Assembly (NCBI RefSeq): GCF_910592395.1
Contig: NC_088321.1
Span: 10,662,001-10,726,000, forward strand
Reading direction: 5' to 3'
Source of the DNA: Lineus longissimus
Taxonomy: Eukaryota; Nemertea; Pilidiophora; Heteronemertea; Lineidae
DNA: 64,000 nucleotides
A program made the translations under genes and the position numbers. Shown here one piece after another: positions 8,860 through 19,561 of the stretch. Below the pieces are notes generated by a model. The model did no database searches and was not told the origin of the DNA. It worked only from the letters and a program-made list of their open reading frames with translations. Every line of letters starts with the position of its first letter. Within the stretch, counting starts at the first letter, position 1.

Positions 8860-9275
8860 AACTAGTGGTTCCTGAGGGCTTGAAAACCGACGTTTTGCGA
8901 CTCTGTCATGACGCCAAGGCAGCTGGGCACTTGGGCCAGGACAAAACTGTGGCTCGTGTCAAGCAATCATTCTTTTGGGTCGCAATGTCGAGCGAGATCA
9001 AGTTGTATGTGGCTACCTGTAGGGAATGCAGTGTCCAAAAGAAATACGGCAGGACAAAGGCAGGCTTGGTTCCCTAGCATGCCGGATTACCACTGGAGAG
9101 ACTCCACATTGACCTGCTGGGCCCTTTTACACCAAGTAGCCAAGGGATGTGTATGTGCTCTGTCTAATCGACCAGTTCTCGAAGTGGCTTGAATGTGTTG
9201 CAATCCCTGACCAGTCGGCGGAGCGAGTTGCTAGACAGTTCAGCGATCGGTTCATTTCGACATTTGGCTGCCAAA
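8802..9275 (+). pseudogene. Truncated Gypsy integrase
   Basis: The zinc module (HDAKAAGHLGQDKTVARVKQ and CRECSVQKK) is read at 8850-9077. The core start is read with frame changes: a piece at 9080-9140, then YVLCLIDQFSKWLECVAIP and FISTFGCQ. After about 9275 no integrase homology remains; the second Asp, the Glu and the C-terminus are missing. This cannot be functional. Confidence 0.8.
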
Positions 9276-10205
9276 TGTCAAGTTCAAGTACATTACGCAA
9301 GGACTGCCAGCTTATTGCCTTGATGTTGGAGGCAGCAAGAAGAAAGCTCATCTTCAGAGGTCTTGGCCCTAGCCTGGGTCGCCAAGTGACTGGAACTAAG
9401 AAAATCCCATAAATTTCGGACTCTAAATGGGAAGAACAAAGGATTTCAGGATATTCTGGTTTCCTCCTACATTGTAGGTAGGCCTACATTTCAGCCATTT
9501 ATTCTCCCATGTTGTGCATCACTGTTGAAAAATATCATCTGGCCAAAGTGGAATGAAAATTTAGTTTCATAAGTTGACAACAGATGGCAGCACTGTATAA
9601 ATTGTGCTAAAAGGCCTATGAATGGTCTTACGTAAGAGGACTACCACTCATTAACGATAACCGTGGGCAAGGATTTTCTTTTCTTTCAGATTGTGTAAGC
9701 ATGTGTCCTGCCTGTAATCCCTGGCAAGTCACATGATCTGAATACCCGCAGAAGCCGGGTAAATGGGCCCTGAACATGGGCATGTGAAGATAGGCCTTTT
9801 GGGGGTAGGGGGTGTGGTTTTTGCCATTTCTCCCTTATGCTACCAATATCTTTTATGACCTTTTATGGAAAGGTAGATAATATGATAGGAAAGGACCTTG
9901 CCAAGTTGGAGTAACACAGGTAAAACTGTTTTTTTTCTATGAGTACTCAAAGATGACCTCTTGAAGTACATGAAAAAATGGCCACCCGCTGGGCCCTGAA
10001 ACTATCGAGTCTAAATTTGGGCATACCCCTGAATCGAATTTGCTCATATTTTATATTCTTTATAGTTTAGCCCTAAGGTATGTCTCCACCAAATTTCATT
10101 GATTTTGGTGGGACACCACCTTAGCACATTTTGCATGGTCCAACCACGAACTGGCACTTAAGACATATTTTCGATGAGTAACTTTGACATTGGTCATACC
10201 ACATA
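9276..10205 (+). other. Non-coding stretch
   Basis: No gene is recognisable. One TAGGCCTA octamer sits at 9479. The part from about 9780 to 10160 reads like decayed dispersed repeat but has no ends I can define. Confidence 0.4.
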
Positions 10206-10880
10206 TTGGTCGAACACACCATAGAAACAGGGGATGCCCAGCCTGTGAAACAACGACCGCGAAGAGAACCACCACACAGGCAACATTTTGTGGATGAGAC
10301 AACTCAAGAGCTACTGGAAAAGAATCTGATCAGAGAAGCTACGGGGCCTTGGAGTTCACTGATAGTTCTGGCTCGCAAGCACGATGGAAGCTTTCGTCTG
10401 TGTGTGGACTATCGGAAGCTCAATGAATGTACAGTGAAGTCAGCCCAACCATTGCCATGTATAGAGGATACTCTAGGCAAACTAGCAGGTTTGTGTTGGT
10501 TCAATAGCCTTGACTGCGTCAGTGGTTACTAGCAAGTGGGCGTGGCCCCAGAAGATCGTGCGAAGACAGCTTTTGTCTCAGGAGTCAAGCAATACGAATG
10601 GTTGGCTATGCCATTTGGGCTCACTGGTGCCCCAGCCACGTTCACAAGACTAATGAACATCGTCCTTGGTGGGTTAGAGTATTGCCTGGTGTATCTTGAT
10701 GACATTATCGTTCATGCACTATCATTTGAACAGCACATCAAACAACTCCGAGCAGTGTTTGAGCGGCTACGACAAGCCAATATGAAGTTGAAGCCCTCTA
10801 AATGTAAATTGCTTCGTCATAGTCTCAAGTGGCTTGGACATGTTGTCTCAGAAGGGGGTATTTATGGGCGGTTATTGCCG
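10206..10880 (+). pseudogene. Decayed Gypsy RT fragment
   Basis: A second, unrelated Gypsy RT lineage is represented by its RT domain only. Motifs in order are VEHTIETGDAQPVKQRPRR, FRLCVDYRKLNECTVK, FNSLDCVSGY, then a TAG where a Trp is normal, QVGVAPEDRAKTAF, MPFGLTGAPATFTRLM and the active-site CLVYLDDIIVHA. It stops after LGHVVSEGGI. No Gag, protease, RNase H, integrase or LTR flanks it. The single stop (10530-10532) and otherwise clean frame suggest moderate age. Confidence 0.9.
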
Positions 10881-11228
10881 CAAATATTCACCAACGCGCG
10901 AGGGATAGCAAGTGACTCCTAGAAGCCGATGAGGCGTATAGTTCGTGGCGCATATAGCTGTAATTTCTAAAATCTGCATTTCCTAGAATCGTCGTGAGGG
11001 ATACATACCGCGAGCCCTAGAATCCGCAGGTTCTAGAACCGTGAGCGATAGATCTCGTGAGGGATAGAAGTTCCAAAAAATCCGTTATGTGGCGCCACTG
11101 TCGCATATTGACATTATCGTATTGTTTTTGCTGTAAGCGACACTACTGTCAGTTGGCCTCAACACGTGGTACTTGTCACTGTCAGAAAGTGCGTACATGC
11201 GTAGGCTACTTTCGTTGCAATTTTAAAA
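10881..11228 (+). other. Non-coding stretch with short direct repeats
   Basis: No ORF. CGTGAGGGATA recurs near 10993 and 11067, and AGAATC/CTAGAA motifs recur between. It lies just upstream of an ORF whose relative at 35.4 kb also has a repeat-rich leader, so it may be promoter sequence. Confidence 0.3.
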
Positions 11229-11547
11229 ATGTGCGACCAGTCGCAGCTGCAACAGGCAGCGCTACTGCTTCAGCAAGTAGTGCAGATTTTAGACCAGCAG
11301 CAGCCCGATCAGCTGCAGCCGAGACAGCCCCCAGCAGATGCTAGTGATATAAACCTGAGTATAAACCCTGATTCTACACCACGTCGTCGTCCTCCGCCTC
11401 CTCGGCCACGCACTTCATTTTCTAGGCCAATGTCGATTGCTGCTGGTGGGGCCTTCCCTACTATGCCTAGTAGTAGTAGCAGGCCGGCATCTGCATCTGC
11501 ATCTACTGCTGCTTACAGTGCCCCATCGTCAGACAGAGCAAATTCAA
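11229..11547 (+). CDS. First exon of an unidentified spliced gene (Gln/Pro/Ser-rich)
   Basis: The frame opens MCDQSQLQQAALLLQQVVQI and runs into Pro/Arg-rich (RRRPPPPRPRTSFSRP) and Ser/Ala-rich sequence. It ends at a good donor, CAA|GTAAGTG, at 11547/11548. Architecture (short Leu/Gln helix, Pro-Arg linker, donor) parallels the first exon at 35413-35848, so both may be the start of the same kind of TE-borne gene. No downstream exon was found before the MADF exon. Function unknown. Confidence 0.4.
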
Positions 11548-11582
11548 GTAAGTGTGATGAAGTATTCGTCCAAACAAAATGA

Positions 11583-12191
11583 TTATGAATGAGATTGCAT
11601 GCATTTTGTCCCCCCAAAAAGTGTAGGCCTATATATATTTTCAAACTTATTTTGTTTAGAAGCATAACGTAGAGATAACAATAAATGTTTATATATAGGC
11701 CTATACTATTACTGGAGTTGATTGAAAAAAATGGGTCTTTAATAATAAAGGGAAACCTTACTCTTTTGTTTTTGATTTTATGATAAAAAAACAGGTCAAG
11801 GCTTTTTGATATCTTAAAATCTGGTTGTTTTTAAAGAATTACCTCTAGCTAGATTAAATAAAAAATAGTAGTCTGACCCTAGGCCTGCCTTAAGGCCTGT
11901 ACCCACTTTACCGGATTTCAATGCGTTTTCACGGACCGTGACACGCTCCTTGACAACGGAACAAAATGTTCAATGGTTTATCAAACAAAAGTGTCCACTT
12001 GGCCGTGGCGCGGAACGGTCACCGCTACGTAATCCGCATCATAAAGAAAATTTCTTTTTTGTGCAGATCACATTCCGTGATTTCAATTGCGTGTTGTGTG
12101 ATCAACCGATATTATGTATTTTTCTGCTTGTGTAACAGAAAGGGCGGTCTGCGAAGTGAATGTTGAACTTGGTTATTTGGAAATTGTGGAC
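11583..12191 (+). other. AT-rich non-coding stretch
   Basis: Two TAGGCCTA octamers (11624 and 11696) and AT-rich sequence; no gene seen. Confidence 0.4.
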
Positions 12192-12327
12192 ATGGCGAGA
12201 AAGGCTGAGGAAGAAAAAACCCATCAGCTCATTCTTGAAGTTCAAAAAAACCCTTGCCTATATGACAAGAGTCTCCCCACACACAAAGATTGCAAGAAGA
12301 AAGAAGATATTTGGAAACAGATTGCTG
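12192..12327 (+). pseudogene. MADF/Myb-like exon cut by a Harbinger fragment
   Basis: From the ATG at 12192 the frame reads MARKAEEEKTHQLILEVQKN and then CLYDKSLPTHKDCKKKEDIWKQIAG, the N-terminal half of a MADF-type DNA-binding domain (L-I-x-E-V, P-x-L-Y-D, K-x-D-x-W-x-x-I-A). It is interrupted exactly where the repeat GGGCCCGG begins. The frame then runs on for 15 meaningless codons. MADF proteins are host regulators or partners of PIF/Harbinger transposases; the context allows either. Confidence 0.6.
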
Positions 12328-13179
12328 GGCCCGGTTTCACAAAGAATTTTATGTCTGTTTTGGTGACTTAAGTATGAGAATTTCTTAAGTTTTGTCTTAA
12401 GTTGATTCACAAAGAATCTTAACTCGCCTAGCCGACTTAAGTACCCCAAAAACTTAAGCACGGTAGCTACCGTACTAAAGTCGGAATGAAGGACACAAAA
12501 TGGCGGAAATTCGCCGGCACAACCGGTCTGTCCTTCGATATTTGATGGCCCGAGGCCCAGAAAGACGCCTCGTAGACCATCAAAACCCCTTGGAGAAGTA
12601 CTCCGCCAAGGGGGTGAAAGACAGATATCGTTTCCTGCCTGACACAATAATGGTCTTCGTTGAAGTATTCGGCCCAAAGTTGACGCGTCCGACCGACCGT
12701 GACCATGCACTGCCTGTCATACTTCAAATTTGCGTGTGTCTCTGTTTCCTTGCTTGCGGGTCCTTCCAAATAATGGTCGGGGATGGAGATGGACTGTCGA
12801 AAAGTTCCGTGTGTCGTATCGTGAAGGCCACCATGAATGAAATCATCAAATATATGAGCGAAATCATAAAATTTCCGAGGGGCGACGAAGCCACAGAAAC
12901 TAAGAAGCGCTTCTTCGCAGTTGCAGGTATTGTATCAGTTCCCATCTCATGTGCTCCTCACCCACTACTATTTATAGTGCTCCAATCAGCAAAATGAATG
13001 ACAAAAATCGATAGGTGAACATGCATATTAAGCAGGTCAAACCTCTCCAATCAGCAAACGGTGAATGACGAAATCGCTGTTGGTAACCATGAATATTTTA
13101 ACAGGTCAAGGACAGGTCAAACTTCATCAGCTGTTTTTTTCCATCACACACATGTGTCGTGTGTCATCATGGAAGCGAA
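12328..13179 (+). mobile_element. PIF/Harbinger fragment, copy A
   Basis: An 850-bp repeat that reappears at 26598-30262 (there split by a hAT). It begins GGGCCCGGTTTC, has subterminal ACTTAAGT palindromes, then a transposase first exon and about 250 bp of intron-like sequence, ending at GGAAGCGAA. Both copies end at the same base. The catalytic DDE exons are absent, and no right inverted repeat matching GGGCCCGG is seen. Confidence 0.65.
12500..12926 (+). CDS. HARBI1-like transposase, first exon only
   Basis: The exon encodes the N-terminal helical part of a PIF/Harbinger transposase: KYSAKGVKDRYRFLPDTIMV, ALPVILQICVCLCFLACGSF, then the helix-turn-helix GDGDGLSKSSVCRIVKATMN and IIKFPRGDEATETKKRFFAV. 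It ends at AG|GTATTG (12926/12927), the position where other HARBI1-like genes continue with the first catalytic Asp. That exon is missing here. The reading frame is open and 142 codons long up to the donor. The second copy (26771-27084 and 29893-29996) is about 95% identical by eye but carries a stop. Confidence 0.8.
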
Positions 13180-13444
13180 TATATATATAACAACATGGCA
13201 GACTGAAAGGATCACTCGGTGGATCGGTCGACTTTTTCCCGAATTTTGAGCAGTTTCAGGAGCAGCAGGACATTACTTGCTGATGCTGGTGTAAGTGACA
13301 GTGTGCACTTGGTCTAAAGTAAGGTTTAATTCCAGACGTAGTTTGTCAGGAAAAACCGTATCAATAACAATATTTCGTGCATGTACATCGATAACTATAT
13401 TTCGTGCATGTACATAGTATACGGGTATACAGTGATCGTCACGC
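13180..13444 (+). other. Non-coding spacer
   Basis: Contains a duplicated ATATTTCGTGCATGTACAT (near 13370 and 13399) upstream of the next ORF; otherwise featureless. Confidence 0.3.
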
Positions 13445-14170
13445 ATGAGTGAACCGAAGGGATTAAAGGAAAGGGAGCAGTGTGCTAGTACGTCGCAATC
13501 ATCAATAAAGGACCATTTGACACCTCAGGTTGATAGTGGTGAGCGAAAACGTAAATCGAAGGATCGCTCACCGCAGGACAAGAACAGTCCGGATTCTAAG
13601 ATAATTAGGCATAGCGGCTCCAACGATGAATGGGAAAGTGATGATGACGTGGAAAAAACTTGTACGCGAGATGAGGCCACAGGTGACCACGGGGTGAAAG
13701 ACTGTGAGCAGAGGGACGCGGTGATACTACAACCGGTGTTAGCCTACATGTGGTTCGGTTTACAATCGGGAACGAATGAACAGGTCAAGAATGCTGTACT
13801 TGACTTTTACACGAGGAGTCAGATCTTGACCGCGAAGAAAGTTCTATGGGAGAAAGTTGGTGATGAAGTGATTGGTAGGATGGTTTCCAGAAAAACTACC
13901 AATCTCAAAAAGGTGGAGGAATCGAACACGATTGATATCATAAACGCGTTGAATGGTTTGGATAAAGGAAACAAGATGCCGATGCTGGCAGTTCCGGCGA
14001 CTGAACTAATTTCGGTACCTCGGGCGCATCCAAAGGAAATAAACAGCATCTCTATCGTGGAGAGGCTCTGCAAACTTGAGGAACAGCTTGGTTCCATTGA
14101 GGGCAGAACTGTGAAAAATAGTTTGGATATAAACGATATAAAGGTGAATCGTAATAGAGTTGTCCCCTGA
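13445..14170 (+). CDS. Unidentified single-exon ORF, TE ORF1-like
   Basis: An intact 241-codon ORF. Residues 1-90 are charged and disordered (Lys/Arg-rich, then Asp/Glu-rich). Residues 95-240 are helical: AYMWFGLQSGTNEQVKNAVL, ILTAKKVLWEKVGD, TIDIINALNGLDKGNKMPML, then EEQLGSIEGRTVKNSLDIN as a coiled coil. The pattern of a DIINALNxLD helix followed by a MPxLxxxATEL strand and a coiled coil resembles ORFs repeated many times in invertebrate genomes, probably TE ORF1 proteins. I cannot assign the class. No RT lies downstream; the next genes are separate. Confidence 0.6.
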   Translation: MSEPKGLKEREQCASTSQSSIKDHLTPQVDSGERKRKSKDRSPQDKNSPDSKIIRHSGSNDEWESDDDVEKTCTRDEATGDHGVKDCEQRDAVILQPVLAYMWFGLQSGTNEQVKNAVLDFYTRSQILTAKKVLWEKVGDEVIGRMVSRKTTNLKKVEESNTIDIINALNGLDKGNKMPMLAVPATELISVPRAHPKEINSISIVERLCKLEEQLGSIEGRTVKNSLDINDIKVNRNRVVP

Positions 14171-14410
14171 ACGGGACAGTTCAATGTTCCTACTGTGCCA
14201 GGGTAGATTACAGATCTATTGCACGAATAAACCACAACTGATCATGATAGTCTAGGCTTGGGTGTCCAATCTAAAAAATTCTATTGAATACCATGGTTGG
14301 ATGACCAAAGCCAGAACTGTGCTGGAACATTCCGGAACAGTCTAGCTATTGTTTCGAACAGTACGGTGCAGAAAGTACAGTGCCTGGAACTGTGATTGTA
14401 GCATTCATTC

Positions 14411-15530
14411 ATGATGGCTCGAGCGGACAGGGTCACTGAAGCTGAAATTCGTGCATACGAAGAAGCAACACAAGAATTTGGTAATGATGCAGCAAGGATC
14501 GCAGCGCACCTTGGAGGCCAAGAACAACTGACTCCCCATGCTCGGCGTATTTATGCCTCAGGAAATCTCCAGCCAATCAAAAACAGGTTGAAGAGTGTCA
14601 GACGCCGAATCGCGCAGAGCGATTTAGTTGCAGGACATCTTCCCCCTGATCCCAATCGTAGGGATGCCAGGTTTGCATATGAACTGGAGAATGTCATCAA
14701 TCCCCAAGCATTGCAGGTAGATAAAACTTCACATCTGTCCATTTTTTAAGTACTTGCTTTGTTTTTTTATTGTTCTTCATGTTAGTTTCAAATACAATTT
14801 TCTCACAATTTCAATACTTTACAGTTGTCACAATCAATACTTTCCAGTATCTACATTGGCTGCTGCATGATTTTAAAAAATTTGTGTGAAAAAAAAATGC
14901 TATTTTCAGGATTTCATGGTAAACGCAGAGGCAAGAGAGGCAGCAGACCCCGTCGCCAGACCTCTCGATGACCAGGATGATGACCAAGACAATAATCTGC
15001 CTGAAGACGAACCACAACCAGGTCAAGCAAACAATGGACAAAATGACCCACAAAATCCACCACCAGATGAAGAGGAACCAGGTCCAGCGAATCCTGATGC
15101 CCAAAACCAAGTTCCAAGGTGAGTTTATTATAGAAACGTTTTTGTTCCTTCCTTTTTTTCATCAGCCTATCGGTATTTACCATTTTTGGAAATTAAAATC
15201 TAGGTCTTTCCATACAAAAGCGTCAAAGCATATTTCCGAATTAAAAGCATAATTCAGCAATTTATTCACAGTTATTATGTACACAGAGATAAATCATGAA
15301 ACAATGAACAGCAGAGTGATGAGTTTCTAGAAAGTTTTCAATCTATCTATCACTGTCCGTTTCCAGAGGAGGGTAACGGCAACTGCAGGTCCAGAACCAA
15401 ATCCTACTGCAGCAGTTAATGCGTCAATTCCAGGAAAGGCTTGACAACAATCGGGAGTTGTCTGGTCTGATGACATGCTACTTCAGGAGGTTGGATGCTG
15501 GAACGGAAGATGGTGATGAGAATCTTTCAT
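14411..15530 (+). pseudogene. Three-exon acidic gene, unidentified
   Basis: Exon 1 (14411-14716) encodes an Ala/Arg-rich helical segment, EIRAYEEATQEFGNDAARIA and onward, and ends at CAG|GTAGAT. Exon 2 (14910-15118) joins in phase 0 and encodes a strongly acidic, Asn/Pro/Gln-rich stretch ending at AAG|GTGAGT. Exon 3, near 15367-15530, encodes a coiled coil (LQVQNQILLQQLMRQFQERL...) to a stop. However, the phase expected from exon 2 meets a TAA at 15374, so an indel or nonsense change is present. It lies just upstream of a Helitron helicase, as a different coiled-coil ORF does in the second Helitron, so it may be an element accessory gene. Function unknown. Confidence 0.45.
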
Positions 15531-15679
15531 AAACTTTATCTACTGGGCAATTCTATGGCAGAGAATGAATATTCAGAAATTGAATTTGCGATAGAAATAT
15601 ATACTGCCTGATTGAATATACAGTGCTAGGAGCTAAAAATACATATGACAAAAGTTTGCTATGATTTTGCTATGATTTT

Positions 15680-16989
15680 AATTATAGCAAGACATTTCTA
15701 CTCTCCACAATCCTGGCCGATGTCAGGAACAGGGGAGATGTTGCTTTGGCCACGGCTACCAGTGGCATCGCAGCCACATTACTGATGAATGGGAGGACGT
15801 TGCATTCGAGATGTAAAGTTCCAGTCCGGATGTTGGATGATTCCTCCATGTGTAACATCTCGAAACGCGATGCTACGGCGGAGATCATTCAGCGGTGCAA
15901 GCTCCTTGTGATTCACGAGGTCACCATGGCACATAGGAACGTCTATGAAACCGTGGAACGCACGTTCCGAGACATCAGAGAATCTGAGGAAACGTTTGGA
16001 GGCATTACTGTGCTCTTCTCTGGGGACTGGCGGCAGATCCTACCAGTTGTTAGACATGGTAATCGAGTAGATATTATCGACGCTTGCCTGAAAAGCAGCC
16101 CACTATGGGCGCAGGTCCATGTTCTCAAGCTCAACAAGAACATGAGGGTAAACGCAGATGAGGACTCGGCAATGAGCTTTGCTGACGAACTCCTGCGCAT
16201 TGGACAGGGGCAGATCTCAACTGAAAGAAGCCTAGGTCGATACAAGATACGGATACCAGAGGAATACACGTTAGAAGATAAAATGCTTGCAGGCCTCTGC
16301 AACTTCGTTTGGGGAGATTTGCCGGAGGATGAAATTTCTTCTGAATGGCTCTGCTCGCGGGCCATTCTTTGTCCAACGAACAAAGAAGCCGACGAAGTAA
16401 ACCAGCTGATGATTGAGAAATTCCCAGGGGAGCAACGGCTGTACAAGAGCTCTGACAAACTTCCGGATGAGGAAAACATCCATCAGTATCCACAGGAGTT
16501 TCAAAACACGCTGTGTCCCTCAGGGATGGCTCCTCACAAATTGACTGTAAAGAAGGGGTGCCCGATTATTCTCCTCCGGAATCTTGATCCAGCGAACGGT
16601 CACTGCAACGGCACCAGGTACACAGTCAAAAGTATGCACGACCATGTTCTTGAGGCGGAAATCTCCACAGGAGTCCACACGGGGAAAAGATCTTTATCCC
16701 AAGAACTCCTATTCGGCCTTCTGATGCGATCTTCCCGTTCAACATGGAGAGGAGACAATTCCCAATCAAAATATGCTTTGGGATGTCTTCAAACAAGGCC
16801 CAGGGACAGACTCTAACCAAGGTCGGCATCTTCCAGTGCCAGGACTTCTTTACCCATGGCCAACTTTACGTTGCCATGAGTCGAGTCCGAGAGAAGGCGA
16901 ACATCTGGTTGGTTCACAGGAATGGTAGATATCAGGGCAAACAAGGGCTCTACACAGACAATGTTGTGTACCCAGAAATCCTGTCGTAA
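15680..16989 (+). pseudogene. Helitron 1: PIF1-type helicase, 5' truncated and frameshifted
   Basis: This is the C-terminal helicase of a Rep/Hel protein that unwinds DNA for rolling-circle transposition. The reading starts at the Lys-Thr of the Walker A box (preceded by TATAG, a possible acceptor), so Rep and GPGGTG are missing. Motifs seen: TATSGIAATLLMNGRTLHSR, VIHEVTM (normally IDEAS), FSGDWRQILPVV, then after a frameshift near 16690, NKAQGQTL and HGQLYVAMSRV. The final residues NVVYPEILS match the end of the intact Helitron at 58 kb (NVVYQEVL). It is clearly dead; the stop TAA is at 16987. Confidence 0.9.
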
Positions 16990-16994
16990 TAATA

Positions 16995-18975
16995 CATCAA
17001 TGGTATCCATCAACCAGGGGAGGACATGATGTTCTGATATTTCCTCTGTCTTCTCTATAAATCGATGGGGGACATGACAGTCTCAAACTGATACTTCCTC
17101 TGTCTTCTCCATCAATCAATCAGTGGGGGACATGACCGTCTCTATCTGATACTTCCTCCTTCTTCTATATCAATCAATCAGTGGGGGACATGACCGTCTC
17201 TAACTGGTACTTCCTCCTTCTTCTCCATCAATCAATCAGTGGGGGACATGACCGTCTCTAACTGGTACTTCCTCCTTCTTCTCTATCAATCAATCAGTGG
17301 GAAACATGACCGTCTCTATCTGATACTTCCTCCTTCTTCTCCATCAATCAATCAGTGGGGGACATGACAGTCTCAATCTGATACTTCCTCCTCCTTCTCT
17401 ATCAATCAATCAGTGGGGGACATGGCCGTCTCTATCTGATACTTCCTCCTTCTTCTCCATCAATCAATCAGTGGGGGACATGACCGTCTCTAACTGGTAC
17501 TTCCTCCTTCTTCTCCATCAATCAGTGGGGGACATGACCGTCTCTAACTGATACTTCCTCCTTCTTCTCCATCAATCAATCAGTGGGGGACATGACCGTC
17601 TCTATCTGATACTTCCTCCTTCTTCTCCATCAATCAGTGGGGGACATGACCGTCTCTAACTGGTACTTCCTCCTTCTTCTCCATCAATCAATCAGTGGGG
17701 GACATGACCGTCTCTATCTGATACTTCCTCCTTCTTCTCCATCAATCAGTGGGGGACATGACCGTCTCTAACTGGCACTTCATCCTTCTTCTCCATCAAT
17801 CAATCAGTGGGGGACATGACCGTCTCTATCTGATACTTCTTCCTTCTTCTATATCAATCAATCAGTGGGGGACATGACCGTCACTATCTGATACTTCCTC
17901 CTTCTTCTATATCAATCAATCAGTGGGGGACATGACCGTCTCTATCTGATACTTCCTCCTTCTTCTATATCAATCAATCAGTGGGGGACATGACCGTCTC
18001 TATCTGATACTTCCTCCTTCTTCTATATCAATCAATCAGTGGGGGACATGACCGTCACTATCTGATACTTCCTCCTTCTTTTCCATCAATCAATCAGTGG
18101 GGGACATGACTGTCTCTAACTGGTACTTCCTCCTTCTTTTCCATCAATCAATCAGTGGGGGACATGACCGTCACTATCTGATACTTCTTCCGTCTTCTCT
18201 ATCAATCATTCAGTGGGGGACATGACCGTCTCTATCTGATACTTCCTCCTTCTTCTCCATCAATCAATCAGTGGGGGACATGACCGTCTCTAACTGGTAC
18301 TTCCTCCTTCTTTTCCATCAATCAATCAGTGGGGGACATGACCGTCTCTAAAGGGTACTTCCTCCTTCTTCTCCATCAATCAGTGGGGGACATGACCGTC
18401 TCTAACTGATACTTCCTCCTCCTTCTATATCAATCAATCAGTGGGGGACATGGCCGTCTCTATCTGATACTTCCTCCTTCTTCTCCATCAATCAATCAGT
18501 GGGGGACATGACCGTCTCTAACTGGTACTTCCTCCTTCTTCTCCATCAATCAGTGGGGGACATGGCCGTCTCTATCTGATACTTCCTCCTTCTACTATAT
18601 CAATGAATCAGTGGGGGACATGACCGTCACTATCTGATACTTCCTCCTTCTTCTATATCAATCAATCAGTGGGGGACATGACCGTCTCTAACTGGTACTT
18701 CCTCCTTCTTCTATATCAATCAATCAGTGGGGGACATGGCCGTCTCTATCTGATACTTCCTCCTTCTTCTATATCAATCAATCAGTGGGGGACATGACCT
18801 TCTCTATCTGATACTTCCTCCTTCTTCTATATCAATCAATCAGTGGGGGACATGACCATCTCTATCTGATACTTCCTCCTTCTTCTATATCAATCAATCA
18901 GTGGGGGACATGACCGTCTCTATCTGATACTTCCTCCTTCTTCTCCATCAATCAATCAGTGGGGGACATCAATCT
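16995..18975 (+). repeat. 58-bp minisatellite grown from the Helitron 3' flank
   Basis: About 34 head-to-tail units of 58 bp, some 54 bp through loss of one CAAT. The core is ATCAATCAGTGGGGGACATG, followed by ACCGTCTCTATCTGATACTT and CCTCCTTCTT. The first, most diverged unit begins within about 10 bases of the helicase stop codon. Units alternate between TATCTGATAC and TAACTGGTAC and between CTCCATC and TATATC. The array ends near 18975 with a partial unit. There are no unique spacers. Confidence 0.95.
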
Positions 18976-19561
18976 GATACTTCTTCCGTCTTCATTTCTG
19001 AGTGAGGCACTTGCCTTCCTTTTTGTTCGTGCACATTCATGTACAGTTATACATTGTAAATAACATGTACAATTTATGCTCAGCCTACATGTACATTTCT
19101 TTTTTGTTCAATCATGTCCATGTAATAAGACCCGGCTCCGTTTTTCCCTGTGATAGTTTATTGATTTCAAATCAAAATACAGATACTTTCAAATAAACTT
19201 GAGTTTTTGTTATTTCTTTTCGTTTATCAATACATCACTTATAGAACACTAACACACCAGCCCACTGTAGCGTACCCGTGGCCGCCATCATCAGAGTTTC
19301 AAAGTCTTAATAGATTTTAAAAAATGGAAATTCCTCCATGTGTTGATTGTATCCCACTTATCAATAAATGTCTATTTATATTACATGTTTCGCCTCTGTT
19401 TTCGTTTTTTGTTGACATTATTCGCAAGAACCCAGCCACGCGCTGAAGACAGCCGCCTCACTTCGGCATTCTGCCAATCTGACCGATGACGTCAACAGAG
19501 GGGACTCCCTCCGCCATTGTTTGTGCACAATCGATGCAATGTACAAGAGGAGCGATTGAAA
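18976..19561 (+). other. Non-coding stretch
   Basis: No gene seen. Helitron 1 right terminus (hairpin plus CTRR) was looked for and not found. The segment just before 19562 could be promoter for the THAP-type gene. Confidence 0.35.

Larger units (their letters stand above)
2660..9275 (+). mobile_element. Macrodomain-bearing Gypsy retrotransposon, 3' truncated
   Basis: Reading left to right: LTR, leader, coiled-coil Gag, capsid-like region, CCHC knuckle, -1 frameshift signal, macrodomain, retropepsin, RT, RNase H, zinc module and start of the integrase core. Homology stops in the integrase core near 9275, and no right LTR is found before 10.2 kb, so the copy is truncated. Several indels and stops break Gag. 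Pol is broken between protease and RT, between RT and RNase H, and inside the integrase. The assignment of the LTR at 2660 to this element is inference. Confidence 0.75.

Noticed and set aside
12258-12710. Minus-strand ORF repeated at 26610-26981
   Set aside because: Present twice only because the underlying Harbinger fragment is duplicated; it is antisense to the transposase exon.
15943-16479. Minus-strand ORF of 178 codons
   Set aside because: Antisense shadow of the Helitron helicase.
16995-18975. CRISPR-like array of regular repeats
   Set aside because: Units are contiguous with no unique spacers, vary internally, and the genome is eukaryotic; it is a minisatellite.
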